Assembly (NCBI GenBank): GCA_019925095.2
Contig: CM034392.1
Location: forward strand, 21,062,387-21,126,386
DNA length: 64,000 bases
Source of the DNA: Dendrolimus kikuchii
Taxonomy: Eukaryota; Arthropoda; Insecta; Lepidoptera; Lasiocampidae
Reading direction: 5' to 3'
This document shows, piece by piece, positions 1-10,310 of the stretch (its first letter is position 1; each line of letters starts with the position of its first letter). The position numbers and the translations under genes were made by a program. The notes under the pieces were generated by a model. That model was not told the DNA's origin and did not search any database. It saw only the letters and a list, made by a program, of their open reading frames with translations.

Positions 1-108
1 TAACTAGAATTAAATTTCTCATCAATAAAGATTAATCGTATAAATATCCTTTTGATGATTTTTAAATATGGCTTAATAACTGAAAACTTACATAAAAATA
101 TACATAAA

Positions 109-346
109 CTAGCTTCTGCCCGCGATTTCGTCCGCGCGGAATAGTAAAAAAACCCCCCGATTTTTAAACATTCTTCATTGGTGCTCCGCGCCTATTAGTC
201 TTAGTGTGATGATATATAGTCTATAACCTTCCTCAATAAATGGGCTATCTAACACTGAAAGAATTTTTCAAATCCGACCAGTAGTTCCTGAGATTAGCGC
301 GTTCAAGCAAACAAACAAACACTTCGGCTTTATATATTAGTATAGA
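109..346 (-). mobile_element. Short Helitron-like element (family ending GCAGAAGCTAG)
   Basis: Read on the minus strand it starts TCTATACTAATATATAAAG after an A and ends CGCGGGCAGAAGCTAG before a T, the A/T insertion pattern and TC...CTAG ends expected of Helitrons. A small CGCG-type stem precedes the 3' end. The 238-bp body carries no ORF, so it is non-autonomous. A second complete copy is at 39225-39451 and a partial copy at 31565-31765. Confidence 0.7.
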
Positions 347-466
347 TTATGAACTAATACAATGAAGAAAACTTATATTATATCGTATTATACATACAAT
401 TCCTTACGATTGTAAGTAGATTGCGGAGTCTAGGTCATTGCAGTCAATGGTCAAAAGTCACTAAAA

Positions 467-729
467 GGAAGCGGTTACTTTCGCCTATGGACATTTATAA
501 CACCAAAGGAGCTACCGATGTGCTGCCGCTCTCTAAAGGGAGACTGGAATCTGGCCAGTAATGCCGGAACAAAACTCAAGGTAGTTATGGCGGCATACTC
601 TAGACCAGGGGTGGTAGTCATCCAGATGGGCAAATACCCTACCACCTGGCTGTGGGTTGTTTTGTCGCCTCTTACGACAGGCCGCTCAGCCGCAGGAAAT
701 TGTATTCTTTCACCGTTCCTGTACGGATA
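467..729 (-). mobile_element. SINE-like element, family P (diverged copy)
   Basis: About 260 bp matching a roughly 300-bp repeat present more than ten times here. In sense orientation the family starts near CCGTGCAGGAACGGAGAA and ends CTGCAATAAAA with an A-rich tail. Here the tail end is degraded. The ORFs that cross these copies are not conserved in frame and are not genes. A GGTTCCAGTCTCC stretch resembles a Pol III B box, but a tRNA origin is unproven. Confidence 0.7.
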
Positions 730-1182
730 ATATACTATGCATTTTATTTATACGCACGTTGCAATAGTTCGCAAATAAGGTAAAGATCGTTTGTCGGTTG
801 ATTAAGAAATATAATTAACCGCCAGAAAAGGTTCGTAGGCAGGTAACCATACCTATATAAAATCGAGAATCTGGGTTCGTTAACGTCACCCCTTCGAGAC
901 GCCTCTTCCGAGAAGTACGCTCACGAATTACGAAAATTGGTATTGTGTTTCGCATTTATTCTAATCATTTCTAGGAATCACCGAAAATAGATATCCTTCC
1001 AAACGTGTATTCGAATTTCTAATGTGAAAACAGAATCTTTCACGTACTCATTCTGTTTTTAGTACATATACGGGTATTTAAAAAAAAGTTTATCCGGTTT
1101 AAATGAGGTATAAAATATAATATAAATAAATTATTTTTAGGTTTTTAGGTATTTCAAATGAACTTTGAAGCATCTAACATAC
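730..1182. other. Unassigned AT-rich DNA
   Basis: No gene, recognisable repeat or strong secondary structure was seen between the SINE copy and the solo LTR. Confidence 0.5.
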
Positions 1183-1230
1183 TGTTACGAGCTACAGGAC
1201 TCAAATTAAAAATGCAGTTAGAATTACTAT

Positions 1231-1503
1231 TATAGCGCGGCAAGTATGTAAAAGCGCTGGAAATATACGTGTTGGGAACATCGTATCCCCGATGCGGGCC
1301 CCCGCTCCACCCTCGCGGCGTTCGGGTCGCCCGACCCGCCCGCCGGCCAAGCTACTCAGTTAATCCTGCAACCTTGTGTCGTACGCATGTATGTAGGAAC
1401 TCACGCGCCGGCCTGCGCGCCGCGCGTTCGGGGTTCGTTCAGTAGGTTTATTCATTAAAACAAGTTTACCAATCAAGCTTTATTATTTCAAGTGCCCGCT
1501 ATA
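1231..1503 (+). repeat. 5' LTR of the deleted Gypsy element
   Basis: 273 bp, beginning TATAGCG and ending CGCTATA, a perfect 7-bp inverted terminal pair rather than the usual TG...CA. It matches 4415-4687 with no difference found by eye. A GC-rich segment (about 1290-1360 and 1405-1430) is followed by an AT-rich end. It carries the last 43 codons of the pol reading frame, which are used only in the 3' LTR. Confidence 0.93.
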
Positions 1504-1508
1504 AAAAT

Positions 1509-1523
1509 TGGCAGCCCAACGTG
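1509..1523 (+). promoter_or_regulatory. Putative tRNA primer-binding site
   Basis: TGGCAGCCCAACGTG begins 5 nt after the 5' LTR, the place and TGG start expected for a site pairing with a tRNA 3' CCA end. The specific tRNA was not identified. Confidence 0.6.
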
Positions 1524-2381
1524 TGGCACGAAATATAGTGTTTTAAAACAGTTTTAGTGTGTTCTAGTTATAAACTTTGCGATACCTGTGTGTGCCTAAT
1601 GCGTTTGTTCCGCGTTTGTTCTGAGTTAGTACTCAACGCGACGTTTAGGTGGCTATCGTAAGTCTAGAACTAAACTGTAGGTTCGTGATTTAGTACCTAA
1701 TGACCTAACGTGTTCTGAATAGGTTTCTATAGGACTTGTGAGTGAAATACACGTTCGTACGAGTGTGAGTGCTCGACGTGTTTGGACTTGTTTGAACTTG
1801 TTCGGACTCATCCGTTTTTATTCAAACTTGTTCGTACTTTTGCATACTTGTTTATAACTTAAGTTAGTACTTTGAATAAACCTAGGTACCCTAAAACGGT
1901 TCAAATGTTTATTTGTGTTTGTTTTACGTGACATTTTGATTTAAATTTAATTTATTGTTTTCTATAAAGTGACTATAAGTATAAAGAACTAGAAATTAGT
2001 GTTTATTTTCATATATGTAAGTACATACGTACGATGGTTCCGTAAGTACTTTTGGACTTATTGATACAGGACTGTACTTACCTACTAGTTGGAATAATTT
2101 TGGAAGAATAATTTTATACAAAGACTTTTTTTTTTTTTTCTCGTTAATTGGAACATTGTGTTTTGTGTACAGACAGTGTTGTTTTCCAATTTAAGACTTT
2201 TAGTGTGAGACTGTTTTGAACTTAGAACTTTATTTTCAAGTTATCTTTTATAGTTGAAGTTATTGTTTATTTAGGCTACGATGAACAATTATTTTGTGTT
2301 GAACTATATTGTGTTTTCCGTTTGTCTTGGTGATCGGACAATTTATCACCGTGGAAACATAGAGTTTTCCGATTAGGCATT

Positions 2382-4547
2382 ATGGTGCTTACACGGTCTG
2401 GTGCAACCAGTGACGGGATGGATCAGCATATATCCTCTGTGGATAGGGGTATCGCTGGAGAGTCTGAGACTCTCTTGTCCGCGTCCGGCGTGGCTCATGT
2501 GCCGCCGGGCGCGCCTCCACCGCCTACTGCGGGCCCTAGCGGGGCCTCCACCTCTGCTGCGCCGTTTGCGCAGTCGCCGGCGCCGTCTGTTCAACCGGGA
2601 ACTCCAATAGTTATGACGGATCAACACTTGGCGTATCTTTTGTCTTTGATACGCGCTCCAGCTTCACCGCCTGCGCCTGTTACGAGTGCCTTGTCTGGTA
2701 ACTTTGCAAATTGCTCATCGCGCTTCGACGGTGCAAAAGGGAGCGACGTTTTAGCTTTTGTCGACGCTATAGAAATATATAAGGAATGCGTCGGTATAGA
2801 AGATCACATAGCCTTGCGAGGCTTACCAATGCTTTTGTCTGGTCTTGCAGCAACCTGGTGGCAAGGTGTGAAAGCATCTGTTAATAGTTGGCCTGATGCC
2901 ATAGAATTATTAAAGCAAACTTATGGTCCTCGTTTGCCGCCACACAGGGTTTACCGGAAAATATTTGAACGGGAACAAGGCGATGAGCCTACCGATATTT
3001 TCGTCTACAAAATAAGAGCATTGTTAGCACAGTTGCCGTCGACTGCTATCTCTCAGGAAGCTCAGCTCGACATGGTGTATGGGCTACTGCATAAGAGAAT
3101 AAGGGAGAAGATATGTCGTAAATCTTTTATGTCTTTCTCTGAGCTATTGGAACAGGCCCGTTCTATTGAAGATATTTTAGATGAAGGCCGTAGCTCTCAG
3201 CAGTCAGAGCTTAGAAAGAATAAGGAATCAGTCACTCCGATTGTAGACACAGCATATCCAGCAGTACCACCAGCTTCGTCCAGTAAAGCAAGTAGAGCTC
3301 GTTGCTATTATTGTAAGCAATTCGGCCATTTGAAAGAGGAGTGCCCGAAGCTGTTATCTAAGAAATCGTTTCCTGGTAACGTTAAGAAAGAAGAAGACAG
3401 TTTGACACCTTCAGTAACATGCTTTGGATGCGGCACGCCTGGTGTTATACGAGCTAATTGCTCTACTTGTAAGAATAAACAGGAATCGTCTGCTTCTATT
3501 TCCGCTTTCCAGTCAATTGCCGCTATTGGAAGCGAGGTCATTGACCCGCGTCAGAGACCCGTAGTGGAATTGGAGATTTATGGTGCTCGTGGAAGTGCGT
3601 TGTTTGATACTGGTGCAAAGCAATCGGTTGCTAGTGAAAGTTTACGTGCACATTTAGTGAAACACGGTCATAAGTTCGATAAAACGTGTACTAGTGTTAA
3701 GTTAGCTGATGGTTCATGTAAAAATCTTGTAGTAGATGTAGCTAAGGTGGATGTAAGGGTGCCGCAGGGGCCTGTCGTTCCCACTCTTTTCATTATTTTG
3801 CCTGGTGCAACTGATACCTTGTTAGGTATGAATTTTTTATTAGACGCAGGTGTGGTACTTGACTTTAAAAATTCTCGTTATACTTTTAGTCATATACCGC
3901 GATATTTTACGATGAGATTTGAACCAGAGGTAGGTTCCCATCTTGGGTCGGATCAACGTCAACGGCTCTCGGAACTCCTGAATGATCAAGAGGACATTTT
4001 TACTCCAGGGGGAGAGCCAACTTCTTTTGCGCTGCATCGTATAGATACGGGCGATGCTACGCGAATCACTAATCAACAGCGTCGGAGGAAGATTTACGCC
4101 GACAGGGGGCGTCAACCCGCACCAAGTTACAAAATTGGTGATTTAGTTTTGGTTTCGGCCCACGTTTCCAGTAATGTTGACAAAGGGGTTACTCGTAAGT
4201 TTGCGCCCAGACGACTGGGACCGTTCAAAATAGCTGAGTTAGTTAGTCCTACCACCTATAAAGTAGTAGATAATAATGGAAACACTACTAAGTACCACGC
4301 TAGTGCTCTCACTTTATATCAAGGAGATTCTGCCGTAATTCAGAGTAGGAGGAGGGGTAGGCCTTCCAAAGCCAAGTCCTCTCCCGGGGTGTCCGAGGAC
4401 TTGGAGGGGGAGACTATAGCGCGGCAAGTATGTAAAAGCGCTGGAAATATACGTGTTGGGAACATCGTATCCCCGATGCGGGCCCCCGCTCCACCCTCGC
4501 GGCGTTCGGGTCGCCCGACCCGCCCGCCGGCCAAGCTACTCAGTTAA
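2382..4547 (+). CDS. Gag-protease-integrase-tail polyprotein of deleted Gypsy element
   Basis: 721 codons in one open frame. Residues 1-105 are low-complexity, rich in Pro, Ala and Ser. Residues 115-270 match a Ty3/Gypsy Gag capsid-like region (RFDGAKGSD, ATWWQGV). A CCHC zinc knuckle is at 308-321; a second at 347-360 has lost its histidine (Val in its place). A retropepsin-like domain carries the active-site DTGA at 409-412 and LLGMNFL near 480. After HRIDTGDA (552-559), normally the lead-in to reverse transcriptase, the frame passes directly to the integrase C-terminal region (YKIGDLVLV, RRLGPFKI, TYKVV; 583-630). The deletion kept the frame. The last 43 residues are encoded inside the 3' LTR. 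The ATG at 2382 follows an 878-bp leader. The product could package RNA and process itself but not reverse-transcribe. Confidence 0.9.
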   Translation: MVLTRSGATSDGMDQHISSVDRGIAGESETLLSASGVAHVPPGAPPPPTAGPSGASTSAAPFAQSPAPSVQPGTPIVMTDQHLAYLLSLIRAPASPPAPVTSALSGNFANCSSRFDGAKGSDVLAFVDAIEIYKECVGIEDHIALRGLPMLLSGLAATWWQGVKASVNSWPDAIELLKQTYGPRLPPHRVYRKIFEREQGDEPTDIFVYKIRALLAQLPSTAISQEAQLDMVYGLLHKRIREKICRKSFMSFSELLEQARSIEDILDEGRSSQQSELRKNKESVTPIVDTAYPAVPPASSSKASRARCYYCKQFGHLKEECPKLLSKKSFPGNVKKEEDSLTPSVTCFGCGTPGVIRANCSTCKNKQESSASISAFQSIAAIGSEVIDPRQRPVVELEIYGARGSALFDTGAKQSVASESLRAHLVKHGHKFDKTCTSVKLADGSCKNLVVDVAKVDVRVPQGPVVPTLFIILPGATDTLLGMNFLLDAGVVLDFKNSRYTFSHIPRYFTMRFEPEVGSHLGSDQRQRLSELLNDQEDIFTPGGEPTSFALHRIDTGDATRITNQQRRRKIYADRGRQPAPSYKIGDLVLVSAHVSSNVDKGVTRKFAPRRLGPFKIAELVSPTTYKVVDNNGNTTKYHASALTLYQGDSAVIQSRRRGRPSKAKSSPGVSEDLEGETIARQVCKSAGNIRVGNIVSPMRAPAPPSRRSGRPTRPPAKLLS
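4403..4414 (+). promoter_or_regulatory. Polypurine tract
   Basis: GGAGGGGGAGAC abuts the first base of the 3' LTR, as expected for the plus-strand primer of LTR retrotransposons. It also codes for part of the polyprotein. Confidence 0.75.
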
Positions 4548-4687
4548 TCCTGCAACCTTGTGTCGTACGCATGTATGTAGGAACTCACGCGCCGGCCTGC
4601 GCGCCGCGCGTTCGGGGTTCGTTCAGTAGGTTTATTCATTAAAACAAGTTTACCAATCAAGCTTTATTATTTCAAGTGCCCGCTATA
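4415..4687 (+). repeat. 3' LTR of the deleted Gypsy element
   Basis: 273 bp with no difference from the 5' LTR found by eye. It is followed by the duplicated CTAT and then 9 bp of the host solo LTR before the LINE begins. It holds the polyprotein stop codon TAA at 4545-4547. Confidence 0.93.
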
Positions 4688-4700
4688 CTATAGAATTTAT

Positions 4701-7550
4701 GTCCAAAAAGGAATTAAGTACTCTGACATAGGATACATCAAAGATTATGCAAGAGATAAAGTATTTGAATGCTGTGGAATTGAAATTTCTAGATTAAAGA
4801 TGACAGTAATATGCTTATACCGGACACCAACATCAAATATGGACTTGTTTTTAAAGTATCTTGACACATTATTATTTAGTCTATTATACTCTGACCATAA
4901 AAAACGTAAGCTAATAAATGCTAGTGATCTGAACATTAATACACTTAATACTGATAAAACGACTCAGAATTTTACGGACATTGTTTTCAACTATAATTTG
5001 ACATGTCATATAAAGGAGGATAACCCACGCGTATAAAAACATGTATAGACCACATTATAAGCAATTTAAAACACGCTAAAAGTGAAATTTTAAAATTAGG
5101 ACTTTCCGACCAAACTTTAAGTCTCCCAATTAACAAAAATATATGTGAGCCTAAGAAACTATATATATTGAAACGAGACTACTGTAAAGAAAATATATAA
5201 AAAAATGAATGTCTAAGCAAATTGATTTTTACAGATAGTTTTCATAGCATCGACTTTAATATAGCTTTTAACCATTTCTATGACGAACTTTGCTTATTTC
5301 ATGACCTATATTTTCCAAAATACCGACAAAGGATTAATAATAACAAAAGGGGCATTAAATGGATTACAAAAAGCCTGCGCCGTTGTTGTGAAACAAAAAG
5401 ATATTTAAATTTTCAGTTTTACAAACTAAGAACAAAAAAAGTAAAATTAATTATAATAAATATAACAAAATCTTACGAAAATGTATACTTGAATCCCAAA
5501 AAATACATAATTTGAATACTTTAAGTCACTCTAAAAACGTATGGAAAGCGACATGGAAAATTATAAACGAAAATACTGACAATACTACATTTAAAGAAAC
5601 AATAACCGAAATTAAAGTAGGTAGTAATATAAGAGAGCATTGTGGTACTATAGCAAATGAATTCAATATTTTTTTTATAAACCTATGTAATATTAAAAAT
5701 AATGATCTGGAAAACACAAACAACACGCGACTGAGAAATAGTATTTTTCTACAACCGATAGATTTAAATGAAGTGAAAAAAATTATTATGTCTTTAAATG
5801 ACACAAATTTTGTAGGCGTGGACGAAATTAGCACTAAAATATTGAAGGAAAGTGCTCACGTTATGGTACCTGTATTAACATATTTAATCAATCTCTCTTT
5901 TGTAACAGGTACTTTCCCTGAATGTCTAAAAAAGTCTTTTGTAAAACCTTTACATAAAAAAGGTAACAAGTTAGACCTATCAAACTATTGACCAATAACG
6001 TTGATCCCAATATTATCTAAAGTATTTGAAAAAGCAATGTATATGAGGCTAAATACATATTTTGATAATTTTAAAATTATTAACCCAAAACAAAATGGAT
6101 TCCAGAGAAATTCACAACCCTTGCAGCTTTTTATTTACTATATAATGTGTTAAAAAACATCGACATGAAACACCCCACACTTGTTATATTTTTTTTTTAT
6201 ATGTCCAAAGCTTTTGACTTCGTCTCACATGAACTGCTACTAAGGAAATTAGAAAATTATGGCATCAGGGGATCGGCGTTAAACTGGATAACTAGTTATC
6301 TTAAAAACCGCCAATAATATGTTGACATCAAGAAAATTAATAACAACAACCTTATATGTAGCGAAAGATCTGATTTCTTGGAAAATAAATGCGGAGTTCC
6401 GCAGGGCAGTGTGATAGGCCCATTACTGTTTTTAATTTATATAAATGATCTTCCTGACATAATTCAACATGGTTGTATTCTATTTGCTGATGACATTTCT
6501 ATTATATTGACATGTGAGCGTTTAAACAATTTTGAAATAGAAATAAATAAAACGATTGAATTAATTATTCGGTGGCTTGATAAAAGTAATCTAAAAGCCA
6601 ACCTTTCCAAAACAAATTTGTAGAGTTTCAAACTCGTGGACAACCTATTATACCGAAAACGTTGTCATACAAATGTATAGAGATAAATGAGGCCGACGAA
6701 GTAAAATTTCTCTAGATAAGCATTGTTCATGGAAAACACATGTTGATACTGTATGCAAAAGAATAAACAGGTTTGTTTATGTATTGAACAAACTGAGAAC
6801 TACTTCAACCCAACACACAGTACTTATGGTGTATCATGGACATATTGGCTCTGTGCTGCGGTATGGTCTTTTATTATGGGGTAATTGCATAGATTTCAAT
6901 AGACCTTTTTTGGCTCAAAAAAAATGTATTCGAGCAATAGTAGGCACTCCACTGTATGACTCATATAAACAATATTTAAAAAAACTCATAACGTCTTGCC
7001 TTTGCCTTGTTTGTATATTACGAGATATGTATGTTTGTAAAAAGAAACGCTGTTTTATTAAAAAAAGCTAAAGATATATATCCTCGCTCTACAAGAAATA
7101 GGGATAGATTAGTATTTGATTTTGTCCCAAGAACAACCCTATTTATGAAAAATTGTTACGCGATGTGCATAAGAATATTTAATAAATTACCTCCATCGAT
7201 TAAAAAACTGCCGTTTAAACAATGTATAAAAAAGCTAAAAATATGGTTACTGGAGAAAATGATATACTCAATTAATGATTTCCTTAAATATGACAAAGAG
7301 ATGCTATTTTAATACTATTTTACATTTTATTTATATTTTTGGCTTTTGACATTTAATTTATTTTGTTTTTTAATATAACGAATCAATTAATTTTATAATA
7401 TTAGAATTGTTGTGATATTTTGTTTTTAGATTAACGTGCACTTAAATATTTGTATGACCATGTGTAGGTCAAATACAGTGAGGACATCTGACTTTGTTAC
7501 CATCCTAGTTATAACTATTACCTGTATTTTTACAAATAAAGATTCATTCA
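4701..7550 (+). mobile_element. 5'-truncated LINE (CR1/Jockey-like), decayed
   Basis: A 2.85-kb non-LTR retrotransposon inserted in the solo LTR 13 bp downstream of the Gypsy derivative. It is flanked by TTTAT at 4696-4700 and 7551-7555. The 3' end is AATAAAGATTCATTCA, a short ATTC-repeat tail of a kind I associate with CR1-like elements. The 5' end lies inside the endonuclease domain. Clade is tentative. Confidence 0.85.
4704..7312 (+). pseudogene. LINE ORF2 relic: endonuclease end and reverse transcriptase
   Basis: The reading is broken by several stops and frameshifts. In order: an endonuclease C-terminus (DLNINTLNTDKTTQNFTDI near 4930-4985, then CIDHIISNLKHA and GLSDQT), a linker (NVWKATWKIINENT near 5530), and reverse transcriptase fragments (SNY then PITLIPILSKVFEKA around 5980-6030; GVPQGSVIGPLLFLIYINDL around 6390-6450; FADDISII around 6482-6505). 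The C-terminal region to 7312 has the usual thumb-like LRYGLLLWGN. Not functional. Confidence 0.85.
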
Positions 7551-7994
7551 TTTATTAGAAGTATACAAACACGTATAACACAGGTACAAATATAACTGAA
7601 CACAATCAGTCCAAACGAAATGCGCGATTCAATAACACGCGCAAAGTCCGTCATTATATAGATTATCGAATGTACACACGTCTTGTCTTCCTAGTGGTTA
7701 TCGCTTGATTGCCGATCTCTCCATTGGGCCATTGCTTTATACTGCACCGATACAATATGGCTGCCCCCCCCCCGCGTAGATCGAATTTCTTAGAATCAAT
7801 TGGACACACCTGTCTAATGACTGCCACAAACGATTACAATACACAATGGACTGTTTTTCTAATTACAAATTTTAAACACAAATTAAACAAAAGAAGACAG
7901 TCATAAATAGTTTCAATGTTATTAGCTGAAACACCGGCAGGTAATAAATGTGCTTTGTCTACAGGTAAGCAGGTGGCCCAAATTGTAACAATAC

Positions 7995-9744
7995 TACTTA
8001 CATAGTTATAAAAATAAAAGCTTTGAGGTTGTAGTATGTTTTCAGGCAAGAATTATGCATTTTAATCACTTTTTTATTAATACAAGAAGGTCATTCTGGG
8101 AAAAATCAATTCGGCTACAGTGGAGGTTATATGGATTGGCTTTCATCTGGAATTTATTTACTTAAAAATATAATAAGTTATATAGTTATATAAATTCTAC
8201 AATATTTGACATTACCTAAATCCTCAAACGATGCCAAGACACACAACCCTAAAAAGCATTTTACCAAAAATAAGGTATTATAACCTCAAAGCAATTTTAT
8301 GTTGAGTGTTTTTATACTCTACCACTACCTTGAATTCTTTTCAAGAATTTCCTTCCCATATTGCCCTCTTATAATTTTTAGTTCAAAAATTATAAGAGGA
8401 CAAATTTTTGATTTTGGATCCCTAAAGCTACACACAAACGTTGAATTTTTGTATTAGTTTCAATGAGGCAGGTATAAATACACCTCGTAAAAACAATAAC
8501 AGCCCATAAATGTCCCACTGCTGGATTCGGATCTGCAATTTCTTAAGGGGAACTGACAGTATACGCCACGCTTAGCCAAGGTCTATGAACCTAAAACTTT
8601 TGTCAAATTTATATACGCAATTAAAATTTATTATTTTATATTTAAACAAAATCAGGGATAGGTCGTATCTCCAAAAATAAACTAAAATAAAAGGACAGCA
8701 GCCATAATCCAAATTGTACAAAAAGGGTATTAAAACAAAGTAACAAAATTTACGTCACGAAGAGTCGAAAGCGCCTGTTTAATTATTCCCTACCGTTACA
8801 ATACGGAATAAATTACCCCAGATTGGCGCCATAAAAACTCTTAATTACCCACTAATACGTTGAGGGTTATTACTTAAAATGTGTTTTGGGCTTATAGCTG
8901 TCCTCGGCATCGCCAACGAAAATTAAAATACGCACTGTTAGTGCAGGATTTATATAACGAAACACGTTGAACTTTGAGAACTGTTTTATTTGACTTCCAA
9001 ACGAAGAATGCCGATTCTTGCACAATAATTAGCCACCCTAGGAGAGCTACGATGACATATGCATCCGACCAAGTCGAAGTGAGAATGATCTTTCGTCGCT
9101 ACGCCCGCTCGCTTTTATATCCGCTCAGTAATCGCAACTACCAGCAAATATTACAAGTGTACAATAATAAGTCGCACTATCTGTAAAAAAGTTATTAACA
9201 GTACGTATTTATTTCAATTGTATATATAACGCTGAAACCTGATATACATTTGCATTAGTAAGTAGCTACTTAGTAATTTACGAAACTGGCGGATTAAGTG
9301 TTTATCAAAGTTTGAACAGAAATCAGTTAAATAAGTTGTCGATTAAGTATATGTTTTTCAAGTTAAGAACTTATTTGAACTTAACTAACGGGAATGTAAA
9401 TTAAGGCTTAATAGGGATTCGTGGTATAAATAAAACCGTTACATAATAACAATGGACATTTGTGATTGTGAGCATGTGGATGATTCTCCCGCGCCCTACC
9501 ACGCGTAACATTGGTCGAAACCAAGTTGTTTTTTTTATAGTATAGCTTTTTAAGAATCTTTCCGTGTTAAGTGCTTTGACGACAATAATGAGCGCTAATC
9601 AGTAAATTATAGTCAAACATTAACGATCTAGTACTAGTTTTAAAAAACCTGGTTACGGGCAATGATGCGCGTTGGATAATCCCTCACAAACAAGGAGAAT
9701 GCCATGTATTGATTTTTAATTGTTGTTTAAGTTAATTGAACTTA
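7995..9744. other. Mostly unassigned DNA with a SINE tail fragment
   Basis: No supported gene. At 8496-8525 a minus-strand fragment (AGCCCATAAATGTCCCACTG) matches the 3' end of SINE family A (28825-29131). An AT-rich inverted pair lies at about 8368-8398. The rest shows nothing recognised. Confidence 0.45.
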
Positions 9745-9978
9745 TGTTTGCCTGGAGGCAAACAGACTGACGGTCCAGCATTAGTCGGCAGAGCCGAAGG
9801 CGAGGGCGGTCTGTAATAACAGGTCAGGATGGCAATTACGGTGGAAACTTCCCTTAAGAGAGCAGTAGCGCATTTGCAGCAACTTGGTATTGCAAATGTC
9901 CATAGGCGATGGTAACCGCTTTCCATCAAGTGGGCCGTCTGCCTGTCTGCTGATCTCCTGCAATAAAAAAAAAAAAAA
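9745..9978 (+). mobile_element. SINE-like element with family P tail and a different 5' head
   Basis: From CCCTTAAGAGAGCAG (about 9851) to CTGCAATAAAAAAA the sequence matches family P, but the first 100 bp (from GTTTGCCTGGAGG, with GGCGAGGGCGGTCTG) do not match the family P head. The A tail points toward the tail of the opposite copy at 10045-10310, with about 65 bp between them. Confidence 0.65.
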
Positions 9979-10044
9979 ACTTATTGTCAACTAGCTATGT
10001 CTGCTGCTCCGTTCGCGCGTGTCTTGAACTTTATATCTTCGATT

Positions 10045-10310
10045 TCTTTTTTATTGCAGGAATTCAGCAGACAGGCAGACGGCCCACTTGATAGAAAGCG
10101 GTTACCATCGCCTATAGACATTTGCAACACCAAAGGTGCTACAAGTGCGCTGCTGCTCTCTTAAAGGAGACTGGAACCTGGTCACTAATGCCGGAACACA
10201 ACACAAGGTTGTTATGCCGGCATACTCTAGACCAGGGGTGGTCGCCATCCAGTCGAGCAAATACCCTACCACCTGGCTACCACGGCATTCTTTCTCCCTT
10301 CCTGCACGGA
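10045..10310 (-). mobile_element. SINE-like element, family P
   Basis: Begins on the plus strand with the complement of the A tail (CTTTTTTATTGCAGG) and ends CCTGCACGGA. About 40 bp are missing between CACCTGGCTA and CATTCTTTCTCC compared with other copies. Two overlapping ORFs across it are incidental. Confidence 0.8.

Larger units (their letters stand above)
1231..4687 (+). mobile_element. Young non-autonomous Gypsy-type LTR retrotransposon (deleted pol)
   Basis: 3457 bp with two 273-bp LTRs that appear identical by eye, a 4-bp target duplication CTAT (1227-1230 and 4688-4691), a tRNA-primer-like site just after the 5' LTR, a purine tract just before the 3' LTR and one 721-codon ORF. The target is the solo LTR; the empty site ACTATAGAG is preserved at 46450-46458. 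Reverse transcriptase, RNase H and the integrase catalytic core are absent, so any movement needed enzymes from a relative. Confidence 0.93.
1183..7990 (-). mobile_element. Solo LTR, copy 1, split by two nested insertions
   Basis: The ends are TGTTACGAG (1183) and TTGTAACA (7990), flanked by the 4-bp direct repeat ATAC at 1179-1182 and 7991-7994. Removing the insertions 1231-4691 and 4701-7555 leaves about 490 bp alignable with the solo LTRs at 40558-41029 and 46407-46908. No internal retrotransposon sequence of this family was seen. The short inverted ends TGTTA/TAACA and 4-bp duplication fit a Ty3/Gypsy-type LTR left by LTR-LTR recombination. Confidence 0.85.

Noticed and set aside
2373..2627. 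84-codon minus-strand ORF, arginine-rich
   Set aside because: Shadow of the GC-rich 5' part of the Gypsy Gag frame.
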